A stretch of DNA of 64,000 nucleotides from Paraburkholderia sp. BL25I1N1. GTDB taxonomy: Bacteria > Pseudomonadota > Gammaproteobacteria > Burkholderiales > Burkholderiaceae. Shown here piece by piece: positions 18,003 through 27,400 of the stretch; within the stretch, counting starts at the first letter, position 1; each line of letters begins with the position of its first letter. Both the position numbers and the translations under genes were made by a program. Location: positions 59,360 to 123,359 of the forward strand of contig NZ_PVZB01000028.1 in the NCBI RefSeq assembly GCF_003002025.1, written 5' to 3'. The notes under the pieces were generated by a model that was given only the letters and a program-made list of their open reading frames with translations, was not told where the DNA came from and searched no databases.

Positions 18003-18989
18003 ATGAACAAAGCGATGCCTACTCACGCCGCGAGCGAATCCGAAGCCGATCTATCGCCATCCGTCGACCACGCGACTAGCGGCACGCCGCCGCGTCCGTC
18101 GGCGCCCGCCGCCAAGACACCGCGCGCGAACGCCGGCATCCACCCGGCCCCGGTGGACGGAATCGCGCTCCCCAGCACGCTGCTCGACATCACCCCGCAG
18201 CAAGCCGGCACGCAAACCCTCCTGCGCGGCCTGGCGATCCTGGAAGCCGCAGCAGCGGGCGTGCGCGACCTCCGCACCTTCGGCGCCGCGCTCGGCACGA
18301 CCCGCAGCACCACGCATCGCCTGGTCAGCAGCCTCGTGCAGGCGCGCTATCTGCGCCAGGTCCAAGGCGGCTACCTGCTCGGCCCGAAGCTAATCGAACT
18401 CGGCACAATCGCGCTCGAACAGATGCCGCTCACCGCGGTCGCTCGCCAGCACCTCGAATCGCTCGCGGAACAAACGCTCGACACGATCCACCTCGGCGTG
18501 CGCGACGGCGACGACGTCCTGTACATCGACAAAATCCCTGGCACCCGCGGCCTCGAAATGCGCTCGCGCGTCGGTCACCGCATGCCGCTGGCATCGACGG
18601 GGATCGGCAAGGCTATGATGCTCGACCTCACGCCGGACGTCTGGCAGTCGCTCTTCGACGCCTCGCGCCGCGCGCTCGCCGGCGTCAGTTTCAAGCCGGA
18701 CAACCGTCCCGACGCGCAGACCTTCATGCAGCGCATGACCAACTACGCGGCCGGCGGCTACACCTTCGATCTCGAAGAAAACGAAGCGTCGATCCGCTGC
18801 GTCGCGGCTCCCGTGCGCGATGCGTCGGGCGCGGTGGTGGCGGCGCTGTCGGTGGCGAGCACGATTCCATACATGTCGCTCGAACGCATGGACGAACTGA
18901 TTCCGGTCGTGCAGCGCGAAGCGCGCGCGATTTCGGAAGAACTCGGCTGGCGCGCTCCGCAGCCGGCAACCCGCAGGATCAAGCGATGA
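18003..18989 (+). CDS. IclR-family transcriptional regulator of the sugar cluster
   Basis: A 328-residue regulator. After a disordered Pro/Ala-rich N-terminal extension (about residues 1-60), the IclR winged helix-turn-helix starts at TLLRGLAILEAAAAGVRDL and includes TTRSTTHRLVSSLVQARYL. The C-terminal ligand domain has HLGVRDGDDVLYIDKIPG, MPLASTGIGKAMM and IRCVAAPVRDASGAVVAALSV, all typical of the family. It overlaps dgoK by 4 bases and so probably regulates that cluster in response to a sugar-acid intermediate (inference). The frame stays open upstream to 17760, but 18003 is the first ATG close to the family's normal length, and its ribosome binding site is weak. Confidence 0.88.
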   Translation: MNKAMPTHAASESEADLSPSVDHATSGTPPRPSAPAAKTPRANAGIHPAPVDGIALPSTLLDITPQQAGTQTLLRGLAILEAAAAGVRDLRTFGAALGTTRSTTHRLVSSLVQARYLRQVQGGYLLGPKLIELGTIALEQMPLTAVARQHLESLAEQTLDTIHLGVRDGDDVLYIDKIPGTRGLEMRSRVGHRMPLASTGIGKAMMLDLTPDVWQSLFDASRRALAGVSFKPDNRPDAQTFMQRMTNYAAGGYTFDLEENEASIRCVAAPVRDASGAVVAALSVASTIPYMSLERMDELIPVVQREARAISEELGWRAPQPATRRIKR

Positions 18990-20038
18990 AGCGAGCGGGT
19001 TCTCCCACCCAGGCAGCCGGCCACACCGCAGCCGTTTCGGTCGATGCGAGCCACGAGCACGCCGCGCTGATCGCGCTCGACTGGGGCACAACGTCGCTGC
19101 GCGCCTATCTGTACGACGCGTCCGGCAACGTGCTGGCGACGCGCGCATCGACGGCGGGCATCATGAATCTGCCGCGCAGCGCGGAGCAGGGCGGCTTCGA
19201 CGCGGCCTTCGACGACACCTGCGGCGCCTGGCTCGAACAAGCGCCCGCCGCCCCGGTGATCGCCGCAGGCATGGTCGGCAGCGCGCAGGGCTGGCTGGAA
19301 GCGCCGTACGTGGACACGCCGGCGAGCGCCGATGCGCTGGTGGCGGGCATCGTCCGCGTGCAGGCGGCGTGCGGCGTGACGCTGCATATCGTGCCGGGCG
19401 TCCTGCAACGCGGCGAACTGCCCAACGTGATGCGCGGCGAAGAAACGCAGATCTTCGGCGCGCTCGGCGAACAAACAAACACTGTCGACAGCGGCAAGCG
19501 CTCGCTGATCGGCCTCCCCGGCACCCACGCCAAATGGGCCGTGGTGCAGGCGGACCGCATCGAGCGTTTCCACACCTTCATGACCGGCGAAGTATTCGCG
19601 GCACTGCGCGAGCACACGATTCTCGGCCGCACCATGCTCACGCCTGATCTTCCGGACACCGGCGCGTTCCTGCATGGCGTGAACATCGCGCGGGAAAAAG
19701 GCCAGGCGGGAGTGCTCGCGACCGTGTTCAGTTCGCGCACGCTCGGCCTCACCGGACAACTGTCGCGCGAACAGCAACCGGACTATCTGTCGGGGTTACT
19801 GATCGGACACGAACTGGCCGGTCTCGACGCCGTGCTTGCGCAACAGCAAAGCGCGCTCGCCGGGCAGAGCCTGCGCCTGATCGGCAACGAAGCGCTGTGC
19901 GAGCGTTATCGGCTCGCGCTGGCGCAATTCGGCTGCACCCAGGCGGAGCTGGTCAAGCACGCCACCGAGCGCGGCCTGTGGCGCGTCGCCTCGCAGGCGG
20001 GGCTCGTCAAACCGGCCGCCAAGACGGCGCGCGCCTGA
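18986..20038 (+). CDS. dgoK: 2-dehydro-3-deoxygalactonokinase
   Basis: A 350-residue kinase of the DgoK family that phosphorylates 2-dehydro-3-deoxy-D-galactonate (KDGal) with ATP. ALIALDWGTTSLRAYLYDASG is the N-terminal phosphate-binding region, GEETQIFGAL and IGLPGTHAKWAVVQ are family blocks, and SGLLIGHELAGL lies near the C-terminus. About 20 extra N-terminal residues precede the usual start. The ATG overlaps the IclR stop codon (ATGA), and dgoA follows after 36 bp. Confidence 0.93.
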   Translation: MKRAGSPTQAAGHTAAVSVDASHEHAALIALDWGTTSLRAYLYDASGNVLATRASTAGIMNLPRSAEQGGFDAAFDDTCGAWLEQAPAAPVIAAGMVGSAQGWLEAPYVDTPASADALVAGIVRVQAACGVTLHIVPGVLQRGELPNVMRGEETQIFGALGEQTNTVDSGKRSLIGLPGTHAKWAVVQADRIERFHTFMTGEVFAALREHTILGRTMLTPDLPDTGAFLHGVNIAREKGQAGVLATVFSSRTLGLTGQLSREQQPDYLSGLLIGHELAGLDAVLAQQQSALAGQSLRLIGNEALCERYRLALAQFGCTQAELVKHATERGLWRVASQAGLVKPAAKTARA

Positions 20039-20074
20039 CCATCAGCGCCGCCGCTCACGAAACAAGGAACCGAC

Positions 20075-20755
20075 ATGCAACCTCACATCAATCTGCCCGC
20101 TCCGTACATGCCGCACGCGGGTTTGGTCGCGGCTTTCGAGGCGTGTCCGCTGATCGCGATCATGCGCGGCGTGACGCCCGCCGATGCCGCCGAGCACGGC
20201 CAGGCGCTCTACGAAGCCGGCTTCCGGATTGTCGAAGTGCCGCTGAATTCGCCGCAGCCTTTCGACAGCATCGCAGCGATCCGCAAGGTGTTGCCGGCGG
20301 ATGCGATCGTCGGCGCGGGTACGGTGCTGCATCCGAGTTTCGTCAACGACGTGAAGTCGGCGGGCGGCGAACTGATCGTCATGCCGCATAGCGATCCGGA
20401 AGTCGTCGGTGCTGCGAAAGCGCAAGGCATGGCCTGCGCGCCGGGCGTCGCGACGCCCAACGAAGCATTCCTTGCGTTGAAGAACGGCGCGGACGTGCTG
20501 AAGATGTTCCCCGCCGAACAACTCGGCTGTCAGGTGGTGAAAGCGTGGCGCGCGGTGATCGCGGCGGAAGTGCCGCTGGTACCGGTCGGCGGCATCACGC
20601 CCGACAACATGGGCCCGTTTCTGAGCGCGGGCGCGAACGGCTTCGGCCTCGGCTCGGCGCTGTATAAGCCGGGGCAGAGTGCGGCAGTGACGGCTTCGCA
20701 CGCGAAGGCTTACATCAACGGTTTGCGCATCGCTCGCGCGGGTGCGAAGAAATGA
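20075..20755 (+). CDS. dgoA: 2-dehydro-3-deoxy-6-phosphogalactonate aldolase
   Basis: A 226-residue KDPG/KDPGal-type class I aldolase that splits KDPGal to pyruvate and glyceraldehyde 3-phosphate. The catalytic Glu is in IVEVPLNSPQPF, the Schiff-base Lys in VLKMFPAEQLG, and the phosphate-binding region in VPVGGITPDNMGPFLSAGA. LNSP and the neighbouring dgoK favour KDPGal over KDPG. The stop codon overlaps the start of the following SDR gene by 4 bases. Confidence 0.94.
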   Translation: MQPHINLPAPYMPHAGLVAAFEACPLIAIMRGVTPADAAEHGQALYEAGFRIVEVPLNSPQPFDSIAAIRKVLPADAIVGAGTVLHPSFVNDVKSAGGELIVMPHSDPEVVGAAKAQGMACAPGVATPNEAFLALKNGADVLKMFPAEQLGCQVVKAWRAVIAAEVPLVPVGGITPDNMGPFLSAGANGFGLGSALYKPGQSAAVTASHAKAYINGLRIARAGAKK

Positions 20756-21528
20756 AACGGCTCGCCGGCAAAGTCGCTCTTGTCACCGGCGCCGGTCGCG
20801 GCATCGGCGCGGCGATCGCGCATGCGTTCGCGCGCGAAGGCGCGGCCGTCGTGCTGGCCGAACTGGATATCGAGACCGCGCAGCAGACGGCGGAGCACAT
20901 CGAGGCGCAGACGGGCGCGCACGTGCTCGCGGTGCACACGGACGTGACGCAATCCGCGTCGGTTCAGCACGCGGTGAGCGAAGCCGAACGCGCATTCGGC
21001 GCGCTCGACGTGCTGGTGAACAACGCCGGCATCAACGTGTTCTGCGACCCGCTCACCATGACCGACGACGACTGGCGCCGCTGCTTCGCGGTCGATCTCG
21101 ACGGCGTGTGGAACGGTTGCCGCGCGGCCTTGCCGGGCATGGTCGAACGCGGCGCGGGCAGCATTGTGAACATCGCATCGACACATTCGTTCAAGATCAT
21201 TCCGGGCTGCTTTCCCTACCCCGTGGCAAAGCACGGCGTGATCGGCCTGACGCGCGCGCTCGGCATCGAATACGCGCCGCGCAATGTGCGGGTCAATGCG
21301 ATCGCGCCGGGTTACATCGAAACGCAATTGACGCATGACTGGTGGAACGAACAAGCCGATCCGGCCGCCGCCCAGCAGGCGACGCTCGATCTGCAGCCGA
21401 TGAAACGCATTGGCCGCCCGGAAGAAGTGGCGATGACGGCGGTGTTTCTCGCCTCGGACGAAGCGCCGTTCATCAACGCCACCTGCATCACGGTGGATGG
21501 CGGGCGCTCGGCGCTGTATCACGACTGA
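20752..21528 (+). CDS. SDR-family sugar dehydrogenase/oxidoreductase
   Basis: A 258-residue classical short-chain dehydrogenase. The cofactor loop is TGAGRGIGAAIAHAF (TGxxxGxG), the structural motif NNAG occurs in VLVNNAGINVF, and the active site is Ser in NIASTHSF with YPVAKHG (Tyr and Lys). GYIETQLT is the usual substrate-loop region. Context (translationally coupled to dgoA) suggests oxidation of a sugar or sugar acid, perhaps D-galactose or a fucose-like aldose. The exact substrate cannot be assigned. A second SDR is at 25483. Confidence 0.87.
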   Translation: MKRLAGKVALVTGAGRGIGAAIAHAFAREGAAVVLAELDIETAQQTAEHIEAQTGAHVLAVHTDVTQSASVQHAVSEAERAFGALDVLVNNAGINVFCDPLTMTDDDWRRCFAVDLDGVWNGCRAALPGMVERGAGSIVNIASTHSFKIIPGCFPYPVAKHGVIGLTRALGIEYAPRNVRVNAIAPGYIETQLTHDWWNEQADPAAAQQATLDLQPMKRIGRPEEVAMTAVFLASDEAPFINATCITVDGGRSALYHD

Positions 21529-21660
21529 TTTTTGCAGGACTCGGATTGCGCAGGGGCGCATGGAGTACACCGGACGACGCGCTGGCCGCGTGTGTCACAC
21601 CCGGTACAAGAAGACGCGGCCGATACCTTCTCGTTATCAATTAGTCAGGAGACACGCATC

Positions 21661-22659
21661 ATGAAACGTAGAATTTTCCTCACGCTGGCAGCAGCGGCGA
21701 CGGGTGTGCTCTTCAACGCACCGGTCGCGCAAGCCGCCGATCCGGTGAAGATCGGCTTCCTCGTGAAGCAGCCGGAAGAACCGTGGTTCCAGGACGAGTG
21801 GAAGTTCGCCGAAATCGCCGCCAAGGAAAAGGGCTTCACGCTGGTGAAGATCGGCGCGCCGTCGGGCGAGAAGGTGATGAGCGCCATCGACAACCTGTCG
21901 GCGCAAAAGGCGCAAGGCTTCGTGATCTGCACGCCTGACGTCAAGCTCGGACCGGGCATCGTCGCGAAAGCGAAGGCCGACGGCCTGAAGATGATGACGG
22001 TGGACGACCGCCTGGTCGATGGCGCGGGCAAGCCGATCGCGTCGGTGCCGCATATGGGCATCTCGGCGTACAACATCGGCAAGCAGGTCGGCGACGGCCT
22101 GGCTGCGGAAATCAAGAAGCGCGGCTGGGACATGAAGGACGTGGGCGCGATCGACGTGACCTACGAACAGCTGCCGACCGCGCATGACCGCACCAGCGGC
22201 GCAACCGACGCACTGGTCGCCGCCGGCTTCCCGAAGGCCAACATCATCGCCGCGCCGCAAGCGAAGACCGACACCGAAAACGCGTTCAACGCCGCCAACA
22301 TCGCGCTGACGAAGAATCCGAACTTCAAGCACTGGGTCGCTTACGGCCTGAACGACGAAGCCGTGCTCGGCGCCGTGCGTGCCGCGGAAGGCCGCGGCTT
22401 CAAGGCGGACAACATGATCGGTATCGGCATCGGCGGTTCGGACTCGGCACTCAACGAGTTCAAGAAGCCGTCGCCGACGGGCTTCTACGGCACGGTCATC
22501 ATCAGCCCGAAGCGTCACGGCGAAGAAACCTCCACGCTGATGTACGACTGGATCACGCAAGGCAAGGCACCGCCGCCGCTGACGCTCACGACCGGCATGC
22601 TGGCCACGCGTGACAACGTCGCCGATGTGCGCCAGAAGATGGGACTCGCGGCGAATTAA
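21661..22659 (+). CDS. araF: AraF-like sugar ABC transporter periplasmic binding protein
   Basis: A 332-residue periplasmic protein with a signal peptide (MKRRIFLTLAAAATGVL, cleavage near AQAADPVK). The mature part begins KIGFLVKQPEEPWFQDEWKF and contains IDNLSAQKAQGFVICTPD and GIGIGGSDSAL, matching the L-arabinose binding protein AraF. These bind L-arabinose and often D-galactose or D-fucose. GGAGA lies about 9 nt before the ATG. A 13-bp hairpin follows at 22695-22733 before araG. Confidence 0.9.
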   Translation: MKRRIFLTLAAAATGVLFNAPVAQAADPVKIGFLVKQPEEPWFQDEWKFAEIAAKEKGFTLVKIGAPSGEKVMSAIDNLSAQKAQGFVICTPDVKLGPGIVAKAKADGLKMMTVDDRLVDGAGKPIASVPHMGISAYNIGKQVGDGLAAEIKKRGWDMKDVGAIDVTYEQLPTAHDRTSGATDALVAAGFPKANIIAAPQAKTDTENAFNAANIALTKNPNFKHWVAYGLNDEAVLGAVRAAEGRGFKADNMIGIGIGGSDSALNEFKKPSPTGFYGTVIISPKRHGEETSTLMYDWITQGKAPPPLTLTTGMLATRDNVADVRQKMGLAAN

Positions 22660-22694
22660 GCGGGTTGATTCTGCAGGTGGTGAGATGAAGTGAA

Positions 22695-22733
22695 CTGCCG
22701 GCGCGCCTTTTGCCAAGATCGGCGCGCCGGCAG
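22695..22733 (+). other. Strong 13-bp intergenic hairpin between araF and araG
   Basis: A perfect 13-bp inverted repeat (arms 22695-22707 CTGCCGGCGCGCC and 22721-22733) with a 13-nt loop and no T-run. Such hairpins behind binding-protein genes often protect the upstream mRNA and reduce expression of the ATPase; this role is inferred. Confidence 0.7.
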
Positions 22734-22833
22734 CAGCAATAAAAGATCAGCAGTAGAGACAGGCCGTGCTTTTGCGATGTTGCCCGCCAAGCACATCGAC
22801 GAACTCGGTTCACACGAAGCAACAGGAGGCGAA

Positions 22834-24372
22834 GTGTCAGCGACGCTACGTTTTGACAATATCGGTAAAGTCTTTCCAGGCGTGCGCGCGCTCGACGGTG
22901 TGTCCTTCGACGTCAACGTCGGCCAGGTGCACGGCCTGATGGGCGAAAACGGCGCAGGGAAATCGACCCTGCTGAAGATTCTCGGTGGTGAATATCAGCC
23001 CGACTCGGGCCGCGTGATGATCGACGGCAACGAGGTGCGCTTCACGAGCGCGGCGTCGTCGATCGCGGCGGGTATCGCGGTGATTCACCAGGAACTGCAA
23101 TACGTGCCCGATCTGACGGTCGCGGAAAACCTGCTGCTCGGTCAACTGCCGAACTCGCTCGGCTGGGTCAACAAGCGCGAAGCCAAACGCTTCGTGCGCG
23201 AACGCCTCGAAGCGATGGGCGTGGCGCTCGACCCGAACGCGAAGCTGCGCAAGCTCTCGATCGCGCAACGGCAGATGGTGGAAATCTGCAAGGCGCTGCT
23301 GCGTAACGCGCGCGTGATCGCGCTGGACGAGCCGACCAGTTCGCTGTCGCATCGTGAGACGGAAGTGCTGTTCAAGCTGGTGCGCGATCTGCGCGCCGAC
23401 AACCGCGCGATGATCTACATCTCGCACCGCATGGACGAGATCTACGAACTGTGTGACGCCTGCACGATCTTCCGCGACGGCCGCAAGATCGCCTCGCATC
23501 CGACGCTCGAAGGCGTGTCGCGCGACACCATCGTCAGCGAGATGGTGGGGCGGGAAATTTCGGACATCTATAACTACTCGGCGCGGCCGCTCGGCGAAGT
23601 GCGTTTCGCGGCGAAGGCGATCGAAGGTCATGCGCTCGCGCAGCCGGCCAGCTTCGAAGTGCGGCGCGGCGAGATTGTCGGCTTCTTTGGCCTGGTGGGC
23701 GCGGGCCGCAGCGAACTGATGCATCTGGTGTACGGCGCCGATCACAAGAAGGGCGGCGAGTTGATGCTCGACGGCAAGCCGATCAAGGTGCGCAGCGCGG
23801 GCGAAGCGATCAGGCACGGCATCGTGCTGTGCCCGGAAGACCGCAAGGAAGAAGGCATTGTCGCGATGGCGACCGTGTCGGAGAACATCAATATCAGTTG
23901 CCGCCGTCACTATCTGCGCGCCGGGATGTTCCTCGACCGCAAGAAGGAAGCGGAAACCGCGGACCGTTTCATCAAGCTGTTGAAGATCAAGACGCCGAGC
24001 CGCCGCCAGAAAATCCGTTTCCTTTCGGGGGGTAATCAGCAGAAGGCGATTCTGTCGCGCTGGTTGGCGGAGCCTGATCTGAAAGTGGTGATTCTCGACG
24101 AGCCGACGCGCGGTATCGACGTCGGCGCGAAGCATGAAATCTACAACGTGATCTATCAGCTTGCCGAACGCGGCTGCGCGATCGTGATGATTTCGTCGGA
24201 GCTGCCTGAAGTGCTCGGCGTGTCCGACCGGATCGTCGTAATGCGCCAGGGCCGGATTTCCGGCGAACTGTCGCGTAAGGATGCAACGGAACAATCGGTA
24301 TTGAGCCTCGCGCTGCCGCAAAGCTCGACCGCACTGCCCGGAACGGAAACCGCTGCCCAACAGGCGGCCTGA
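22834..24372 (+). CDS. araG: AraG-like sugar ABC transporter ATPase (two ABC domains)
   Basis: A 512-residue protein with two ABC domains in tandem. The first Walker A is GENGAGKST, with the signature region LSIAQRQMVEI and Walker B VIALDEPTSSLS. The second half has a degenerate Walker A (GLVGAGRSEL), the signature LSGGNQQKAIL and Walker B VVILDEPTRGID. This layout is that of RbsA/AraG/MglA. I chose the GTG at 22834 because AGGAGG is 4 nt upstream and it gives the E. coli AraG length; an ATG at 22777 is an alternative without a good ribosome binding site. It energises AraFH uptake. Confidence 0.92.
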   Translation: MSATLRFDNIGKVFPGVRALDGVSFDVNVGQVHGLMGENGAGKSTLLKILGGEYQPDSGRVMIDGNEVRFTSAASSIAAGIAVIHQELQYVPDLTVAENLLLGQLPNSLGWVNKREAKRFVRERLEAMGVALDPNAKLRKLSIAQRQMVEICKALLRNARVIALDEPTSSLSHRETEVLFKLVRDLRADNRAMIYISHRMDEIYELCDACTIFRDGRKIASHPTLEGVSRDTIVSEMVGREISDIYNYSARPLGEVRFAAKAIEGHALAQPASFEVRRGEIVGFFGLVGAGRSELMHLVYGADHKKGGELMLDGKPIKVRSAGEAIRHGIVLCPEDRKEEGIVAMATVSENINISCRRHYLRAGMFLDRKKEAETADRFIKLLKIKTPSRRQKIRFLSGGNQQKAILSRWLAEPDLKVVILDEPTRGIDVGAKHEIYNVIYQLAERGCAIVMISSELPEVLGVSDRIVVMRQGRISGELSRKDATEQSVLSLALPQSSTALPGTETAAQQAA

Positions 24373-24426
24373 ACATCATTCGGACGAAAGTCCGGCAACC
24401 CGTGGGGAACGGGAGGAGTCTTCAAC

Positions 24427-25443
24427 ATGCAAGCCAGAGAAAACCTCGCGCAACAGGCCGCCAAGAGCGCTGCCGATGCGTTGATTCCGCAGTCGAACGA
24501 CAAGGCCAAATGGTGGCAGCAGATCACCGAGTACAGCCTGATCGTGATCTTCGTCGTGATGTTCGTCACGATGTCGTTGACCGTCGATCACTTCTTCTCG
24601 ATCGAGAACATGCTCGGCCTCGCGCTGTCGATCTCGCAGATCGGCATGGTCGCGTGCACGATGATGTTCTGTCTCGCCTCGCGCGACTTCGACTTGTCGG
24701 TTGGCTCGACGGTCGCGTTCGCCGGCGTGTTGTGCGCGATGGTGCTCAACGCAACCGGTAACACCTTCATCGCGATCGTCGCGGCGGTGGCGGCGGGCGG
24801 CGTGATCGGTTTCGTCAACGGCGCGGTGATCGCGTATCTGCGCATCAACGCGCTGATCACGACGCTCGCCACGATGGAAATCGTCCGCGGTCTCGGCTTT
24901 ATCGTCTCGCACGGTCAGGCGGTGGGCGTGTCGTCGGATACGTTTATCGCGCTCGGCGGCTTGAGCTTCTTCGGCGTGTCGCTGCCGATCTGGGTCACGC
25001 TGCTGTGCTTCATCGTGTTCGGCGTGATGCTCAACCAGACCGTGTATGGCCGCAATACGCTCGCGATCGGCGGCAATCCGGAAGCCTCGCGTCTGGCCGG
25101 TATCAATGTGGAACGCACGCGCGTCTACATCTTCCTGATCCAGGGCGCGGTGACGGCGCTGGCCGGTGTGATTCTGGCCTCGCGTATCACGTCGGGTCAG
25201 CCGAATGCCGCGGAAGGCTTCGAGCTGAACGTGATTTCGGCGTGCGTGCTGGGCGGCGTGTCGCTGCTCGGCGGCCGCGCGACGATTTCCGGCGTGGTGA
25301 TCGGCGTGCTGATCATGGGCACGGTCGAGAACGTGATGAACCTGATGAACATCGACGCGTTCTATCAGTACCTCGTGCGTGGCGCGATCCTGCTCGCCGC
25401 CGTGCTGCTCGACCAGTTGAAGAACCGCGGCTCGCGCGATTAA
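24427..25443 (+). CDS. araH: AraH-like sugar ABC transporter permease
   Basis: A 338-residue polytopic inner-membrane protein of the BPD_transp_2 family (about 8-10 transmembrane segments). It contains ASRDFDLSVGSTVAFAGV and GGVSLLGGRATISGVVIG, typical of RbsC/AraH/XylH permeases. The cytoplasmic loop IGGNPEASRLAGINVERT contacts the ATPase. Gene order araF-araG-araH matches the E. coli arabinose transporter. The start at 24427 is preceded by GGGAGGAG about 8 nt upstream. Confidence 0.92.
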   Translation: MQARENLAQQAAKSAADALIPQSNDKAKWWQQITEYSLIVIFVVMFVTMSLTVDHFFSIENMLGLALSISQIGMVACTMMFCLASRDFDLSVGSTVAFAGVLCAMVLNATGNTFIAIVAAVAAGGVIGFVNGAVIAYLRINALITTLATMEIVRGLGFIVSHGQAVGVSSDTFIALGGLSFFGVSLPIWVTLLCFIVFGVMLNQTVYGRNTLAIGGNPEASRLAGINVERTRVYIFLIQGAVTALAGVILASRITSGQPNAAEGFELNVISACVLGGVSLLGGRATISGVVIGVLIMGTVENVMNLMNIDAFYQYLVRGAILLAAVLLDQLKNRGSRD

Positions 25444-25482
25444 ACGCCCCGCCCACTCACTTGCTCTAAAAGGAATCGAACG

Positions 25483-26283
25483 ATGTCGTCTCCGGCCAAT
25501 GCAAACGTCCGTCTCGCGGACAGCGCCTTCGCGCGTTATCCGAGCCTCGTCGACCGCACGGTGTTGATCACGGGCGGCGCGACCGGCATCGGCGCATCGT
25601 TCGTCGAGCATTTCGCGGCGCAAGGCGCGCGCGTCGCGTTTTTCGATATCGACGCGAGCGCTGGTGAAGCGCTTGCCGACGAACTTGGCGATTCGAAACA
25701 CAAGCCGCTGTTCCTGTCGTGCGATCTGACCGACATCGACGCGCTGCAAAAGGCAATCGCCGACGTGAAGGCCGCGCTCGGTCCGATTCAGGTGCTGGTG
25801 AACAACGCCGCGAACGACAAGCGCCATACGATCGGCGAAGTCACGCGCGAGTCGTTCGACGCGGGCATCGCGGTGAACATCCGTCACCAGTTCTTCGCGG
25901 CGCAGGCGGTGATGGAAGACATGAAAGCCGCCAACAGCGGCTCGATCATCAATCTCGGTTCGATCAGCTGGATGCTGAAAAACGGCGGCTATCCGGTCTA
26001 TGTGATGTCGAAGTCCGCAGTGCAGGGTTTGACGCGCGGTCTTGCGCGCGACCTCGGCCACTTCAATATCCGCGTCAATACGCTGGTGCCAGGCTGGGTG
26101 ATGACCGAGAAGCAGAAACGCTTGTGGCTCGACGACGCGGGCCGTCGTTCGATCAAGGAAGGGCAGTGTATCGACGCCGAGCTGGAACCGGCCGATCTCG
26201 CGCGCATGGCGCTCTTCCTCGCCGCCGACGACAGCCGGATGATCACCGCGCAGGACATTATCGTGGACGGAGGCTGGGCGTGA
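25483..26283 (+). CDS. XylB-like NAD-dependent aldose 1-dehydrogenase (SDR)
   Basis: A 266-residue SDR. Cofactor motif TGGATGIGASFVEHF, NNAANDKRHTIGEV (a variant of NNAG), catalytic Ser in NLGSISWML and VYVMSKSAV with Tyr and Lys. SISWML and VNIRHQFFAAQAV resemble the Caulobacter D-xylose 1-dehydrogenase XylB and bacterial galactose/arabinose dehydrogenases. It probably oxidises the imported aldose to its lactone. The stop codon overlaps the GTG start of the lactonase gene by 4 bases. Confidence 0.86.
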   Translation: MSSPANANVRLADSAFARYPSLVDRTVLITGGATGIGASFVEHFAAQGARVAFFDIDASAGEALADELGDSKHKPLFLSCDLTDIDALQKAIADVKAALGPIQVLVNNAANDKRHTIGEVTRESFDAGIAVNIRHQFFAAQAVMEDMKAANSGSIINLGSISWMLKNGGYPVYVMSKSAVQGLTRGLARDLGHFNIRVNTLVPGWVMTEKQKRLWLDDAGRRSIKEGQCIDAELEPADLARMALFLAADDSRMITAQDIIVDGGWA

Positions 26284-27182
26284 GTGCGAGCGGTTCATCC
26301 AGCACGGCCGCGCTGCTGCTCGATACGAAATGCACGCTCGGCGAAGGCGCGACATGGTGCGCGCAAACCGGCCGTTTCTACTGGACGGATATTGAAGGCG
26401 CGCGTCTGTGGCGCTACGACCCACGGGACGGCAGCAACATGTCCTGGCAGATGCCCGAGCGTCTCGCCACCTTTGCGCTGTGCGCGGATCCGCGTTACCT
26501 GTTGCTCGGCCTGGCCACGCATCTCGCGTTTTTCGAGCTGGCCACCGGCGAGACGCGGCGCATCATCGACGTCGAGGCCGGCTTGAACACCCGCGTGAAC
26601 GACGGCCGCTGCGACCGTCAGGGCCGCTTCGTGTTCGGCACCAAAGATGAGGGCGCGCCGTTGCAGGCAATCGGCGGCTTCTACCGGCTCAGTCAAGATT
26701 TGTCGCTGGAGCGTTTGCCGTTGCCCGCGCCGGCTATCTCGAACAGCATCGCGTTCAGTCCCGACGGCGCGACGATGTACTACTGCGATTCGCCGACACG
26801 CGAAATCCGTGCGTGCGACTATCGCGCGGACGGTAGCATCGCCAATGACCGCCTGTTCACCCGCCTCACCGACGCCAGCGGCGAACCCGACGGCTCGACC
26901 GTCGACCGCGACGGCGGCCTGTGGAACGCGCAGTGGGGCGGCCGGCGCGCCGTGCGTTACGGACCGGACGGCGTGGAAACGGAGCGCGTCGACGTGCCGA
27001 CCGCGCAGCCGAGTTGCGTCGCGCTGGGCGGCACGCAGCTGGACACGCTGTACATTACGAGCGCGCGCTGCGGCCTCGATGCGGCGGCGCTCGCCGACGA
27101 TATGCAGGCAGGCGGCGTGTTTATCGCCACGCTCGGACGGCAAGGTTTGCCGGAGCCGGTGTTCCAAGGCGCGCCCGCTTAG
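26280..27182 (+). CDS. SMP-30/gluconolactonase family sugar lactonase
   Basis: A 300-residue six-bladed beta-propeller of the SMP-30/LRE family. LGEGATWCAQTGRFYWTDI opens the first blade with the metal-binding Glu; NTRVNDGRCDRQGRFVFGT provides the Asn and Asp ligands; ISNSIAFSPDGATMYYCDS and EPDGSTVDRDGGLWNAQWG complete the metal-site pattern. It likely hydrolyses the aldonolactone produced by the adjacent dehydrogenase. The GTG start overlaps the upstream TGA (GTGA), and GGAGG lies 7 nt before it. Confidence 0.9.
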   Translation: MSASGSSSTAALLLDTKCTLGEGATWCAQTGRFYWTDIEGARLWRYDPRDGSNMSWQMPERLATFALCADPRYLLLGLATHLAFFELATGETRRIIDVEAGLNTRVNDGRCDRQGRFVFGTKDEGAPLQAIGGFYRLSQDLSLERLPLPAPAISNSIAFSPDGATMYYCDSPTREIRACDYRADGSIANDRLFTRLTDASGEPDGSTVDRDGGLWNAQWGGRRAVRYGPDGVETERVDVPTAQPSCVALGGTQLDTLYITSARCGLDAAALADDMQAGGVFIATLGRQGLPEPVFQGAPA

Positions 27183-27400
27183 CGCAGAATGACGCTGCCT
27201 CGCTCCCTAGGCAGCCATGAAGCAATCAAGCACGGTCGGGCAGTGAATCAGAAGTGAATCGCAAGTTGATGGTGCAATCCCAGTGGCAGCAAATCGGCAG
27301 CATGCAGTTCGGACCCAGAGGCGACCCGTTTTAAGAAAATCGCCCAACAGCATCCGTCAGCAATGACGGCAACGTCCCAAGCCTCTCGATGGAGCCAGAT

